Assembly (NCBI GenBank): GCA_963810815.1
Contig: CAWEPB010000004.1
Span: 496,001 to 560,000, forward strand
Direction of reading: 5' to 3'
DNA length: 64,000 bases
From: CAVQWT01 sp963810815
GTDB taxonomy: Bacteria > Pseudomonadota > Gammaproteobacteria > Burkholderiales > Casimicrobiaceae
In this document: positions 29,821-38,530 of the stretch, in pieces
Layout: every line of letters starts with the position of its first letter
Numbering within the stretch: the first letter of the stretch is position 1
The notes under the pieces: model-generated
What the model saw: only the letters and a program-made list of their open reading frames with translations
The model's database searches: none
What the model was told of the DNA's origin: nothing
Made by a program: the position numbers and the translations under genes

Positions 29821-29952
29821 ACCGTGCGGCAAATGGACGCCCCCCCTGCGGCAGCGCGGCGTAGCATCGTCGAACCATGACCGGGGCGCGGCCGAAACGG
29901 CCGGCCGCAGGCCCGTGGACAATTCAAACGAGCTCAACCGAGGCTGGCGGAA

Positions 29953-30828
29953 ATGTCGAATTTCGAGATTGTCGGGCGCGAGGATTATTCCGACGTCACC
30001 TACCTGCTGGAGATCCGGCATCCGGTGATGGCCAAGGCCGCCAAGGCGGGCCAGTTCGTCATCGTGATGGAGCACGAGCACGGGGAGCGCATTCCCCTGA
30101 CGCTCGCCGACTTCGATCCGGACAACGGGACCATCACGCTGGTCATCCAGGCGGTGGGCAAGACGACGCGCGAGATGCAGCAGAACTGCCACGTCGGCAC
30201 CAAGCTGTTCGCGGTGGTCGGCCCGATGGGCATCCCCAGCCACATCGGCAGCCCGAAGAAGGTGCTCTGCGTCGGCGGCGGCCTCGGCGTCGCGCCGGTC
30301 TACCCGCAGGCCCGCGCCTACGCCCGCAACGGCGCCTACGTGATCGGCGTCGTCGGCTTCCGCAACAAGGGCGTGATGTTCTGGGAGGACAAGTTCCGCG
30401 CGGTCTGCGACGAGCTGATCGTCTGCACCGACGACGGCTCGGCCGGCATCAAGGGCCTGGTGACCAAGGGCATGGAGCAGGCGCTCGCCGCGCACCCGGA
30501 CATCGACGAGGCGATCGCGATCGGCCCGCCGATCATGATGAAGGCCTGCGCCGAGGTGACCCGCCCCCGCCACATCAAGACGCTGGTCAGCCTCAACCCG
30601 GTGATGGTCGACGGCACCGGCATGTGCGGCGGCTGCCGCGTCAAGATCGGCGAGGGCATCAAGTTCGCGTGCGTCGACGGCCCCGATTTCGACGCCCACG
30701 AGGTCGACTTCGACGACCTGATGGCCCGACTCGGCCGGTTCCGCCCCACCGAGCAGGAAGCGCTGAAGAAGTGGGAAGAGAGCTGCAAGATGGGCGGCGC
30801 CGCGGCCGGCACCAGCGAGCGCTACTGA
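29953..30828 (+). CDS. NfnA/SudB-like FAD/NAD(P) and [2Fe-2S] subunit
   Basis: A 291-residue flavoprotein of the dihydroorotate-dehydrogenase-electron-transfer / ferredoxin-NADP reductase type. An FAD-binding beta-barrel (AGQFVIVMEHEHGERIPLTL) spans about residues 1-100, a nucleotide-binding domain begins KVLCVGGGLGVAPVYPQ, and the C-terminal GTGMCGGCRVKIGEGIKFAC carries the Cys ligands of a [2Fe-2S] cluster. Length and layout equal NfnA, the small subunit of NADH-dependent ferredoxin:NADP oxidoreductase, or SudB. It is followed after 50 bases by its large-subunit partner, then korAB, which argues for ferredoxin chemistry. The start ATG 29953 has no strong ribosome-binding site (GGCGG only). 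Confidence 0.85.
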   Translation: MSNFEIVGREDYSDVTYLLEIRHPVMAKAAKAGQFVIVMEHEHGERIPLTLADFDPDNGTITLVIQAVGKTTREMQQNCHVGTKLFAVVGPMGIPSHIGSPKKVLCVGGGLGVAPVYPQARAYARNGAYVIGVVGFRNKGVMFWEDKFRAVCDELIVCTDDGSAGIKGLVTKGMEQALAAHPDIDEAIAIGPPIMMKACAEVTRPRHIKTLVSLNPVMVDGTGMCGGCRVKIGEGIKFACVDGPDFDAHEVDFDDLMARLGRFRPTEQEALKKWEESCKMGGAAAGTSERY

Positions 30829-30878
30829 CCCGATCGTCCTCCCCGGACCACGCACCCTTCGAACACGCGAGCCCAGCC

Positions 30879-32381
30879 ATGGCCAAGAAGAAAACCATCC
30901 GGTCGATTCCGCAGGAGCGGACGCCGATGCCCGAGCAGGATCCGAAGGTGCGCGCGCGCAACTTCAAGGAAGTCGCCTGCGGCTACACGCTGGAGAACGC
31001 GCTGCGCGAAGCCGAGCGCTGCCTGCAGTGCGCCGACGAGCCCTGCGTGCGCGGCTGCCCGGTCGGCATCGACATCCCGGCGTTCATCCAGAAGATCTCC
31101 GAAAAGCACTACCACGGCGCCTACGACGTCATCACCGACACCAACCTGCTGCCGGCCGTCTGCGGCCGCGTCTGCCCGCAGGAGAACCAGTGCGAGGGCG
31201 TGTGCACGGTCGGCGACACGCTGGAGCCCGTCGCGATCGGCCGGCTCGAGCGCTTCGTCGGCGACATGGCGGTGCGCGAAGGCTGGGTGAACCTGCCGTA
31301 CATCGAGAAGAGCGGCTTCAAGGTCGGCATCGTCGGCTCGGGGCCGGCGGGGATGGCCTGCGCGGCCGACATGGCCAAGGCCGGCTGCGAAGTCGTCGTC
31401 TACGAGGCCTTCCACGAGCCCGGCGGCGTGCTGAAGTACGGCATCCCCGACTTCCGGCTGCCCAACGCGGTGATCGACGTCGAGATCGACAAGCTGAAGC
31501 AGCTCGGGGTCCGCTTCGAGTGCAACACGCTGGTCGGGCGCCTGTTCACGATCGAGCAGATGATCTCCGAGATGGGCTATCACGCGGTGTTCCTCGGCAC
31601 CGGCGCCGGCTACCCGAGCTTCATGGGCATCCCCGGCGAGTCGCTGAACGGCGTGCTGTCGGCGAACGAGCTGCTGACGCGCTGCAACCTGATGCGGGCG
31701 CGCGATTTCCCGAACTACGACACGCCGATGCAGCCCGGCAAGCGGGTCGCCGTCATCGGCGCGGGCAACACCGCGATGGACGCGCTGCGCGTGTCGCTGC
31801 GCCTCGGCGCGGAGAAGGTGTACTGCGTCTACCGCCGCAGCAAGGCCGAGGCGCCGGCGCGGGCCGAGGAGATCCACCACGCCGGCGAGGAAGGCGTGGA
31901 ATTCCACTGGCTGACGAGCCCGGTCGAGGTGCTCGGCGACGACCAGAAGCGCGTCCGCGGCATGCGTTGCCAGAAGATGGAGCTCGGCGAGCCGGATGCC
32001 TCGGGCCGCCGCCGTCCGGTGCCGGTCCCGGGCAGCGAGTTCGAGTTCGAGTGCGACAGCGTCGTCTACGCGATCGGCACCAACGCCAATCCCATCCTCG
32101 GCCAGACGGCGAAGCTCAAGCTCAACAAGCGCGGCTACATCGAGACCGACGACAACCTCGCGACCTCGATCGCCGGCGTCTACGCGGGCGGCGACATCGT
32201 GACCGGCGCGGCGACCGTCATCGAGGCGATGGGCGCCGGACGCAAGGCGGCGCGGGCGATGAAGGCCTGGCTGGGCCTGCGCGACACCGACGTGGTGTAC
32301 GCACCCGAAGCGCCGCACGCGGGCCGCCGGTTCGGCTTCGCCGCGGAGCAGCACGGCTACGCGCGGGTGCGCGTGGTCTGA
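30879..32381 (+). CDS. NfnB/GltD-like NADPH-dependent iron-sulfur flavoprotein
   Basis: A 500-residue subunit of the glutamate synthase small-subunit family. The N-terminal ferredoxin-like region has two [4Fe-4S] Cys sets: RCLQCADEPCVRGCPVGID and VCGRVCPQENQCEGVC. FAD is bound at VGIVGSGPAGMACAADMA and NADP at VAVIGAGNTAMDALRV with YRRSKAEAPAR. IAGVYAGGDIVTGAATV is the C-terminal FAD motif. Next to an NfnA-like gene and without gltB, the pair is better read as NfnAB/SudAB than as glutamate synthase. It would couple NADH, NADPH and ferredoxin redox levels in the cytoplasm. Whether it bifurcates electrons cannot be read from sequence. Confidence 0.87.
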   Translation: MAKKKTIRSIPQERTPMPEQDPKVRARNFKEVACGYTLENALREAERCLQCADEPCVRGCPVGIDIPAFIQKISEKHYHGAYDVITDTNLLPAVCGRVCPQENQCEGVCTVGDTLEPVAIGRLERFVGDMAVREGWVNLPYIEKSGFKVGIVGSGPAGMACAADMAKAGCEVVVYEAFHEPGGVLKYGIPDFRLPNAVIDVEIDKLKQLGVRFECNTLVGRLFTIEQMISEMGYHAVFLGTGAGYPSFMGIPGESLNGVLSANELLTRCNLMRARDFPNYDTPMQPGKRVAVIGAGNTAMDALRVSLRLGAEKVYCVYRRSKAEAPARAEEIHHAGEEGVEFHWLTSPVEVLGDDQKRVRGMRCQKMELGEPDASGRRRPVPVPGSEFEFECDSVVYAIGTNANPILGQTAKLKLNKRGYIETDDNLATSIAGVYAGGDIVTGAATVIEAMGAGRKAARAMKAWLGLRDTDVVYAPEAPHAGRRFGFAAEQHGYARVRVV

Positions 32382-32456
32382 GACCGATCGAGCGGCCGGC
32401 GCGGGTCAGCGGTTCCCGCCACGCCGAAGGAATGCACGGATGAGGCTGGAACGACC

Positions 32457-34370
32457 ATGACCGAAGCTGCCACCCTGACCCCGGACGCCACCCGCGCCCC
32501 GGCCCTGCCCACCGAGCTGCGTCCGGCGCAGACGCTGGCCGAGCACATCGTCGAGGTCATCAGCGACTCCGGCGAAGGCGCGCAGCGCTGCGGCCAGTCG
32601 CTCGGCGCCATCGCCGCGAGAGCCGGCAACGGGATCTGGACCACGGAGATCATCCCCGCCGAGATCCAGCCGCCGGCACGCAGCACCGCCGGCGCCTCCG
32701 GCATCCGCATCCGCATCGGCACCAAGCAAGTCACCAACGGCGGCGACGAGACCAACCTCGTCGTCGCGTTCAACGAGCAGGTGCTGATCGGCCGGGTCCG
32801 CGCCGGCGAGCTGAAGCCCGGCGCCCAGATCCTGCTGGAGAGCATGTGGCGCGAGCACCGCGACCCCAAGATCGTCGCGTCCTACGTCGAGACCGTCGAC
32901 ATGCTCAAGGAGGCCGGCTTCCGGGTCTACGAGGTGCCGCTCGAGAGCGAGTGCCGCAAGCTGGTGGCCGATCCCCGCAAGGGCAAGAACATGTTCGTGC
33001 TGGGGATGCTGTGCAACCTGTACAGCCTCGACCCGAAGCTCGGCCACGAGCAGGTGGCGCGCACCTTCGGCAAGAAGGACGCGAAGGTCATCCAGGTCAA
33101 CCAGGGGCTGCTCGAGGCCGGCTACGCCTGGGCCGAGCGCAACCTCGACTTCAAGTACCGGATTCCCGCGACGCGCTCGACCGAGCCGCAGATCGTCGTC
33201 AACGGCAATACCGCGCTGGCGCTGGGCGTGCTGGCTTCCGGGATGGACATCTGCGCGATGTACCCGATCACGCCGGCGACGTCGGCCTCCCACTACCTGT
33301 CGGACGTGTTCGAGCGGGTCGGCGGCATCGTCCACCAGGCCGAGGACGAGATCGCCGCCTGCGCGTTCGCCATCGGCGCCTCCTACGCGGGCAAGTGCGC
33401 GGTGACGATCACCTCGGGCCCGGGCTACTCGCTGAAGCAGGAAGGCATCGGGCTCGCGGTCATGGCCGAGATTCCGCTGGTCGTCGTCAACGTCCAGCGC
33501 GGCGGGCCGTCCACGGGCCAGCCGACCAAGGTCGAGCAGGGCGACCTCCTCACCGCGATCTACGGCAGCCACGGCGACGCGCCGAAGGTGGTGCTGGCGG
33601 TGTCGGGGATCGAGGACTGCTTCTACTCGATGATCACCGCGCGCAAGATCGCGGAGACGTTCAACACCGTCGTCGTCGTGCTGTCGGACGCGAGCCTCGC
33701 CACGGCGCAGCAGCCGTTCCCGCGGCCGCAGTTCGACTCCGACTGGCTCGCTCCGCCGCTCGACCAGACGCCGGTGCCCGAAGGCGTCAAGCCCTACGAC
33801 TGGGATCCGGTCACCGGCATCGCGCGCCGCTTCGTGCCGGGCCAGCCGGGCGGCATGCACACGCTGACCGGCCTCGCGCACGACCGCGGCAGCAAGGTCG
33901 CGTACGACCCGGAGATCAACGAGGAGGGGCTGCGCAACCGCAGCCTCAAGATCGCCGCGCTGCAGAAGACGCTGAAGACGCCCCCGGTGTTCGGCGACCC
34001 CGAAGGCGACCTGCTGGTCATCGGCTGGGGCAGCACCAAGGGCGTGATCGAGGAAGCGGTCGAGCGGCTGCGCGACGAAGGCCTCAAGGTGTCGTCGCTG
34101 CACCTGACCTTCATCCAGCCGATGCCCTCGGGCATCCGCGAGATCCTCAAGCGCTTCAAGCGGGTGATGACGATCGAGGCCAACTGGGCCGACCGCCTGG
34201 AGGACGAACTGATCGACGAGGACAACCGGCGCTACGCGGCGCTGGCGATGATGCTGCGCGCGCGTTTCCTGGTCGACGTCGACTGCTGGACGCAGTCGCG
34301 CGGCCAGCCGATCAAACCCTCGGAAGCCGTGAACGTCCTGCGCAAGAAGCTCGCAGAGCCGCTGGCCTAG
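32457..34370 (+). CDS. korA: 2-oxoacid:ferredoxin oxidoreductase, fused gamma-alpha subunit
   Basis: A 637-residue subunit with KorB as partner; it oxidises 2-oxoglutarate or a similar 2-oxo acid to the acyl-CoA and reduces ferredoxin. The N-terminal gamma domain (residues about 25-220) has EGAQRCGQSLGAIAARAG and GASGIRIRIG. The alpha domain starts at GNTALALGVLASGMD with the family motif YPITPATSASHYLS and GPGYSLKQEGIGLAVMAEIP. The C-terminal region has WGSTKGVIEEAVERL. A gamma-alpha fusion with a separate beta subunit is the two-component type found in some aerobes. Such enzymes are oxygen-sensitive in many organisms, so presence in a probable aerobe is notable. It starts 75 bases after the NfnB-like gene. 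Confidence 0.9.
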   Translation: MTEAATLTPDATRAPALPTELRPAQTLAEHIVEVISDSGEGAQRCGQSLGAIAARAGNGIWTTEIIPAEIQPPARSTAGASGIRIRIGTKQVTNGGDETNLVVAFNEQVLIGRVRAGELKPGAQILLESMWREHRDPKIVASYVETVDMLKEAGFRVYEVPLESECRKLVADPRKGKNMFVLGMLCNLYSLDPKLGHEQVARTFGKKDAKVIQVNQGLLEAGYAWAERNLDFKYRIPATRSTEPQIVVNGNTALALGVLASGMDICAMYPITPATSASHYLSDVFERVGGIVHQAEDEIAACAFAIGASYAGKCAVTITSGPGYSLKQEGIGLAVMAEIPLVVVNVQRGGPSTGQPTKVEQGDLLTAIYGSHGDAPKVVLAVSGIEDCFYSMITARKIAETFNTVVVVLSDASLATAQQPFPRPQFDSDWLAPPLDQTPVPEGVKPYDWDPVTGIARRFVPGQPGGMHTLTGLAHDRGSKVAYDPEINEEGLRNRSLKIAALQKTLKTPPVFGDPEGDLLVIGWGSTKGVIEEAVERLRDEGLKVSSLHLTFIQPMPSGIREILKRFKRVMTIEANWADRLEDELIDEDNRRYAALAMMLRARFLVDVDCWTQSRGQPIKPSEAVNVLRKKLAEPLA

Positions 34371-34383
34371 CCGGAGAACCGCC

Positions 34384-35373
34384 ATGACCTTGCCCGTCAC
34401 CCAGCGCCTGATCAAGCTGCACGAGGCGCACCACAATCTCGAGGACTACCAGGGCGGCGTGCCGCGCTGGTGCACCGGCTGCGGCGACAACGCGATCCTC
34501 GCCGCCGTGCAGCGGCTGTGCCGCGACGAGGACCTCGCGCCGGAGCGGACGGTGTTCGTGTCCGGGATCGGCTGCTCGTCGCGCTTCCCGCACTACATGA
34601 AGACCTACGGCTTCCACGGCATCCACGGCCGCGCGTTCCCGATCGCGGAGGGCGTCAAGATGGCGCGCCCCGACCTCGACGTGTTCGTCAACACCGGGGA
34701 CGGCGACTGCTGCAGCATCGGCACCGCGCACTGGATCCACGCGCTCCGCTACAACATGAACCTGACGGTGATCCTGCACGACAACCACGTGTACGGGCTC
34801 ACCAAGAAGCAGGCGTCGCCGACCTCGCCGCGGGGCCTGAAGAGCAACACCACGCCGCGCGGGTCGACGCTGGAGGCGATGAACCCGCTGACGGTCTCGC
34901 TCGGCGTGACCAACGCGTCGTTCATCGCGCAGGCGGTCGACTGGATCCCCGAACTGCTCTACGACATCATCCAGAAGGCGTACCACCACCGCGGCTTCTC
35001 GTTCGTGCGCATCATCCAGCGCTGCCCCGAGTTCCTGCCCAAGATGTTCGAGCCCTGGCTGCACGATCCCGGCCGGACGCTGCTGCTGTCGCACCCCAAC
35101 GGCCTCACGCTGTCGCCGGAGATCTCGCGCACCTACAAGAACCAGATCGAGCACGATCCGTCGAACATGGACCGCGCGCGCGAGATCGCGTCGTCCGAGG
35201 ATCCGATTCCGGTCGGCATCCTGTATCACAACCCCGCGGTGCCCTGCTACGACGACCTGCGCGCGGTGAGCCCGATGCGAACCTCCGAGCAGATCCGCGC
35301 CGGACTCGAGAGCGAGCTCGACAAGGTCACCGTGTGGCCCGACGAAGACGCACCGTCGCGCCAGGTGGCGTGA
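34384..35373 (+). CDS. korB: 2-oxoacid:ferredoxin oxidoreductase beta subunit
   Basis: A 329-residue thiamine-diphosphate subunit. The [4Fe-4S] Cys are in RWCTGCGDN, GIGCSSRFPHY and IIQRCPEF, the pattern of two-subunit enzymes that carry one cluster near the cofactor. The thiamine-binding motif is NTGDGDCCSIG with LHDNHVYGLTKKQASP. TKKQASPTS is the loop seen in 2-oxoglutarate and pyruvate enzymes; which acid is used cannot be decided. It begins 13 bases after korA, with AGCCGGAGAACCGCC upstream (GGAG, 8 bases from ATG), so the two are co-translated. Confidence 0.9.
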   Translation: MTLPVTQRLIKLHEAHHNLEDYQGGVPRWCTGCGDNAILAAVQRLCRDEDLAPERTVFVSGIGCSSRFPHYMKTYGFHGIHGRAFPIAEGVKMARPDLDVFVNTGDGDCCSIGTAHWIHALRYNMNLTVILHDNHVYGLTKKQASPTSPRGLKSNTTPRGSTLEAMNPLTVSLGVTNASFIAQAVDWIPELLYDIIQKAYHHRGFSFVRIIQRCPEFLPKMFEPWLHDPGRTLLLSHPNGLTLSPEISRTYKNQIEHDPSNMDRAREIASSEDPIPVGILYHNPAVPCYDDLRAVSPMRTSEQIRAGLESELDKVTVWPDEDAPSRQVA

Positions 35374-35420
35374 CGCCCGCCCGGGCCCCGATCAACCGAT
35401 TCCCGCACTGCAAGCCCGCT

Positions 35421-37680
35421 ATGGACATGGCCGCCCGACATCAAGAGCAACAGCTGTTCTTCTCCACGGGGAGACGGCATGGCGAAGGCGTCGACGCCAT
35501 CGACGGCCTCGGCCTGCGCCCGGCGCTCCTCGCCCGCTACCGCGACCTCACGCGTCTGCGCTACGACTTCCCGCTGGTGCTGGTCGCCCGCGGCCCCGAC
35601 GCGGGCACGATCCGCTCGCTGTCGTCGGTCGTCGACGAGGTGCTGCAGGAGGTGGCGCCGCGCGGCATCGACGGCGAGCGCCTGCGCAAGCACGTGCTGC
35701 GGCTCGAGCGCGAAATCCGCGCGCTGCTCGCCGGTGGCGCGAGCGGGACGCTGTCGGAGCTGTGGGCCGAGGCCGCGCCGCGGCTGGCGGCGCCCGCCGA
35801 CCCGCTGGCGGCGACCGTGCTCACGCACATCGCCGACAAGCTCCAGCTCGACGGCGACGTCGTCGACTGCGACCGTTCGATGCCCGCGCGCGCGCTCACC
35901 CACGCCTGGCAGGCGGCGCAGCGGCGCAAGGGCGACGCGTTCCGGACCACCGTCGAGCGGCTGGTGGTCAAGCTGACCGACATCCTGCGCGCGGCGTTCA
36001 TCCACTCGGCGGCCGGACAGCAGCCCGCGGCGCTGCGCGCGGCGCTGGGCGGCACGCACCGCGAGGTGTTCGACTTCGGCGGTGATGTCGCGCCTCGTCG
36101 GCCGCAATGCGCCGAAGGACGAGCTGCCGGCGAGCCGGCGCCGCCGCATCGAGGCGGCCCTCGCGATCCTGACCACGCAGCCGTTCTTCGCCGACCCGCG
36201 CCTCGCCGGTCGCCCCGGCGCGCCGGCGACGTACGCGTTCGACTACGACAACTGCGCGGCGGCGGCGGCGGCTTACCGCGAGCGCCTGCCGAAGCTCGCC
36301 GAGGTGGTGAAGGCGATCTCCATCGCCGAGCTCGAGGTCGCCGGCGCCTACCGCGAGGCCCAGCACGATCCGTTCTTCGCGCATTTCGACGACAGCGCGC
36401 TGTCCGCCGACGACATCGCGATGTTCCCCGACTACCTGGTCTGCATCCCGCCGGACCGCAACGACGCGCCGGAGAACGCCGGCCTGATGGACACGCTGTC
36501 GGCCGGCCTGCCGGTCAAGGTGCTCGTCGAGACGTCCGACCTGCTCGAGGAAGCCGCGGTCGGCACCGGCCACTTCGCCTTCGGCGTGCGCAGCTCGCGG
36601 CTGGCCAATACCGCGACCGCGCTGGGCGGGGTCTTCGTCGTCCAGACCGCGAGCTCGAACCTCTACGCGCTGCGCGACCGCCTCGACAAGGCGTTCGCCC
36701 ACCGCGGTGCGGGCCTCGTCAGCGTCTACGCCGGCGCCGGCACCGCCGGCGAGCTGCCGCTGTACCTGATCGCGGCGGCGGCGATGGATTCGCGCGCCTT
36801 TCCCGCGTTCACCTACGACCCCTACGCCGGCGACAACCTGGCGGCGCGCTTCTCGCTCGAGGACAACCCGCAGCCCGAAGCCGACTGGCCGGTCGACGCG
36901 TTCGAGTACGCCGACGAGAACCTGCAGCGCGTGATCGAGGAAATGCCGTTCACCGTCGCCGACTTCGTCCTGTGCGACTCGCGCTACGCGGCGCATTTCG
37001 CCCGCGTGCCGCGCGAACGCTGGAACTCGGCGATGATTCCCGCCGACGAGTGGCTGGCGCGCGATCCGAAGAGCATCGGCGACGCCGTCCCGTTCGTGCT
37101 CGCCGTCGACGGCGACGACCGGCTGCAGCGCGTGATCGTCGACACCCGGCTGATGCAGACGGTCGCCAGGAGCCGGACCTTCTGGCACCGGCTGCAGGAA
37201 CAGGGCGGCATCCACAATTCGCACGCCGACATCCTGCTCGCGCGGGAGAAGGCGAAGTGGGAGGCCGCGAAGGCGAAGGAACTCGACGAAGCCAAGGCCA
37301 CTGCGTCCGCTTCGGCGGCCGCGCCGGCGACTGCCGGGGGCCCGGCCGCCGCCGCGGCAACGGGCGCCGCCCCCGCCGGCGAGACCGCGGCGGCAGCACC
37401 CGCCGCCGAGCCTGCCGCGCCGGAACGCGACCCGGACGAGGCGTGGATCGACACCGCGCGCTGCCCGAGCTGCAACGAGTGCCAGAACATCAACGACAAG
37501 ATGTTCAAGTACAACGAGAACAAGCAGGCCTACATCGCCGACGTCCGCGCCGGCACCTACCGCCAGATGATCGAGGCGGCCGAGAGCTGCCAGGTGGCGA
37601 TCATCCATCCGGGCAAGCCCTGGAACCCGAACGAGCCCGGGCTGGACGAGCTGCTGCAGCGCGCCGAGGCGTTCCGGTAG
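35421..37680 (+). pseudogene. unrecognised ~750-residue protein with C-terminal iron-sulfur domain (one-base shift)
   Basis: Two frames join into one 752-residue protein when one G is removed at 36079-36083. Part 1 (about 220 residues) is helical, with RTTVERLVVKLTDILRAAF. Part 2 has an alpha/beta core (FAFGVRSSRLANTATALGG, VFVVQTASSNLYALRD) and FPAFTYDPYAGDNLAARFSL; this stretch reminds me of regions near the end of large pyruvate:ferredoxin oxidoreductases, but I cannot confirm that. An Ala-rich linker of about 60 residues leads to a C-terminal domain with CPSCNECQNINDKMFKYNEN and a fourth Cys in ESCQVAIIHPG, a plausible single [4Fe-4S] ferredoxin. It lies 47 bases after korB. It may be the electron acceptor or a scaffold for KorAB. 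No function is assigned. The shift is more likely sequence error than decay. Confidence 0.65.
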
Positions 37681-37685
37681 CCCCG

Positions 37686-38498
37686 ATGGCGGCCGACCGG
37701 GGGCGCGGCGCGCCGGAGGGGCCGCCGCCCGTTGCGCCCACGGGCGCGGTCGTCGAGCCTGCGCCCGCGGGCGCGATCGCCGCACTCGCGCCGACGGGAC
37801 CGCTGCGCGCGGCCATCAACTACGGCAACCCCGTCCTGGCGTTCCGGGACGCCGCCACCGGCGAGCCCCGCGGCGTTTCGGTCGACCTCGCCCGCGAACT
37901 CGCGCGGCGGCTCGGCGTGCCGCTGGAGCTCGTCTTCTTCGCCGGCGCCGGCAAGGTCACCGAGGGCGCGCGCTCCGGCGCCTGGGACGTCGCGTTCCTG
38001 GCGATCGACCCGGCGCGGGCGGTCGACATCGACTACACCGCGGCGTACGTCGTGATCGAGGGCGGGTATCTGGTGCCGCGCGACTCGCCGATCCGCGCCA
38101 ACGACGACGTCGACCGCGACGGCGTGCGCGTCGCCGCCGCCGGCGGGAGCGCCTACGAGCTCTTCCTGCGACGCGAACTGAAACACGCGACCCTCGTGCC
38201 CGCGCCGACCTCGGCGGCGGTGGTCGACCTGATGGTCGCGCAGCGCCTCGAGGTCGCCGCCGGCGTGAAGCAGCAGCTCGAGGCCGACGCGAAACGCGTC
38301 CCGGGCCTGCGCCTGCTCGACGGCCGGTTCATGGTCATCCAGCAGGCGATGGCGACCCCGAAAGGCCGACCCGAAGGCGCGCGCTACCTCGCTGCGTTCG
38401 TCGAGGCGATGAAAGCCTCCGGCTTCGTCGCGGCCGGCCTCGCGCGCAGCGGCGTCGAAGGCGCGGCGGTCGCGCCGCCGGCGGGCACGGTCGCTTAG
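37686..38498 (+). CDS. family-3 solute-binding-like protein without signal peptide
   Basis: A 270-residue protein with one SBP_bac_3-type domain (GPLRAAINYGNPVLAFRD, GVSVDLARELARRLGV, GAWDVAFLAIDPARA, IDYTAAYVVIEGGYLVP). These domains bind amino acids or organic acids. The first 40 residues are Pro/Ala-rich, hydrophilic and lack a hydrophobic core, so no export signal is visible; a start further downstream would not create one. Leaderless relatives occur in Burkholderiales. It starts 5 bases after the iron-sulfur protein, so it belongs to the same transcript. It could sense or hold a metabolite in the cytoplasm, or be exported in a non-standard way; both are conjecture. Confidence 0.7.
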   Translation: MAADRGRGAPEGPPPVAPTGAVVEPAPAGAIAALAPTGPLRAAINYGNPVLAFRDAATGEPRGVSVDLARELARRLGVPLELVFFAGAGKVTEGARSGAWDVAFLAIDPARAVDIDYTAAYVVIEGGYLVPRDSPIRANDDVDRDGVRVAAAGGSAYELFLRRELKHATLVPAPTSAAVVDLMVAQRLEVAAGVKQQLEADAKRVPGLRLLDGRFMVIQQAMATPKGRPEGARYLAAFVEAMKASGFVAAGLARSGVEGAAVAPPAGTVA

Positions 38499-38503
38499 CC
38501 GGG

Positions 38504-38528
38504 CCCCGGGCGCGGCATCGCGCCCCGG
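38504..38528. terminator. GC-rich hairpin between convergent genes
   Basis: An imperfect inverted repeat around a GCAT loop, with one unpaired C, fills the 32-base gap between the binding-like protein and the sensor kinase. No T-run is seen. It is a weak terminator candidate. Confidence 0.3.
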
Positions 38529-38530
38529 AT

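Noticed and set aside
36070..36090. Programmed ribosomal frameshift in the iron-sulfur protein gene
   Set aside because: No slippery heptamer or downstream pseudoknot is evident, and four other genes in the window show the same kind of one-base insertion.
34470..38498. Continuous 1342-codon forward frame spanning korB, the iron-sulfur protein and the binding-like protein
   Set aside because: Only its middle (35421 to about 36080) and end (37686-38498) look like protein; the rest is the wrong frame of korB and of the second half of the iron-sulfur gene.
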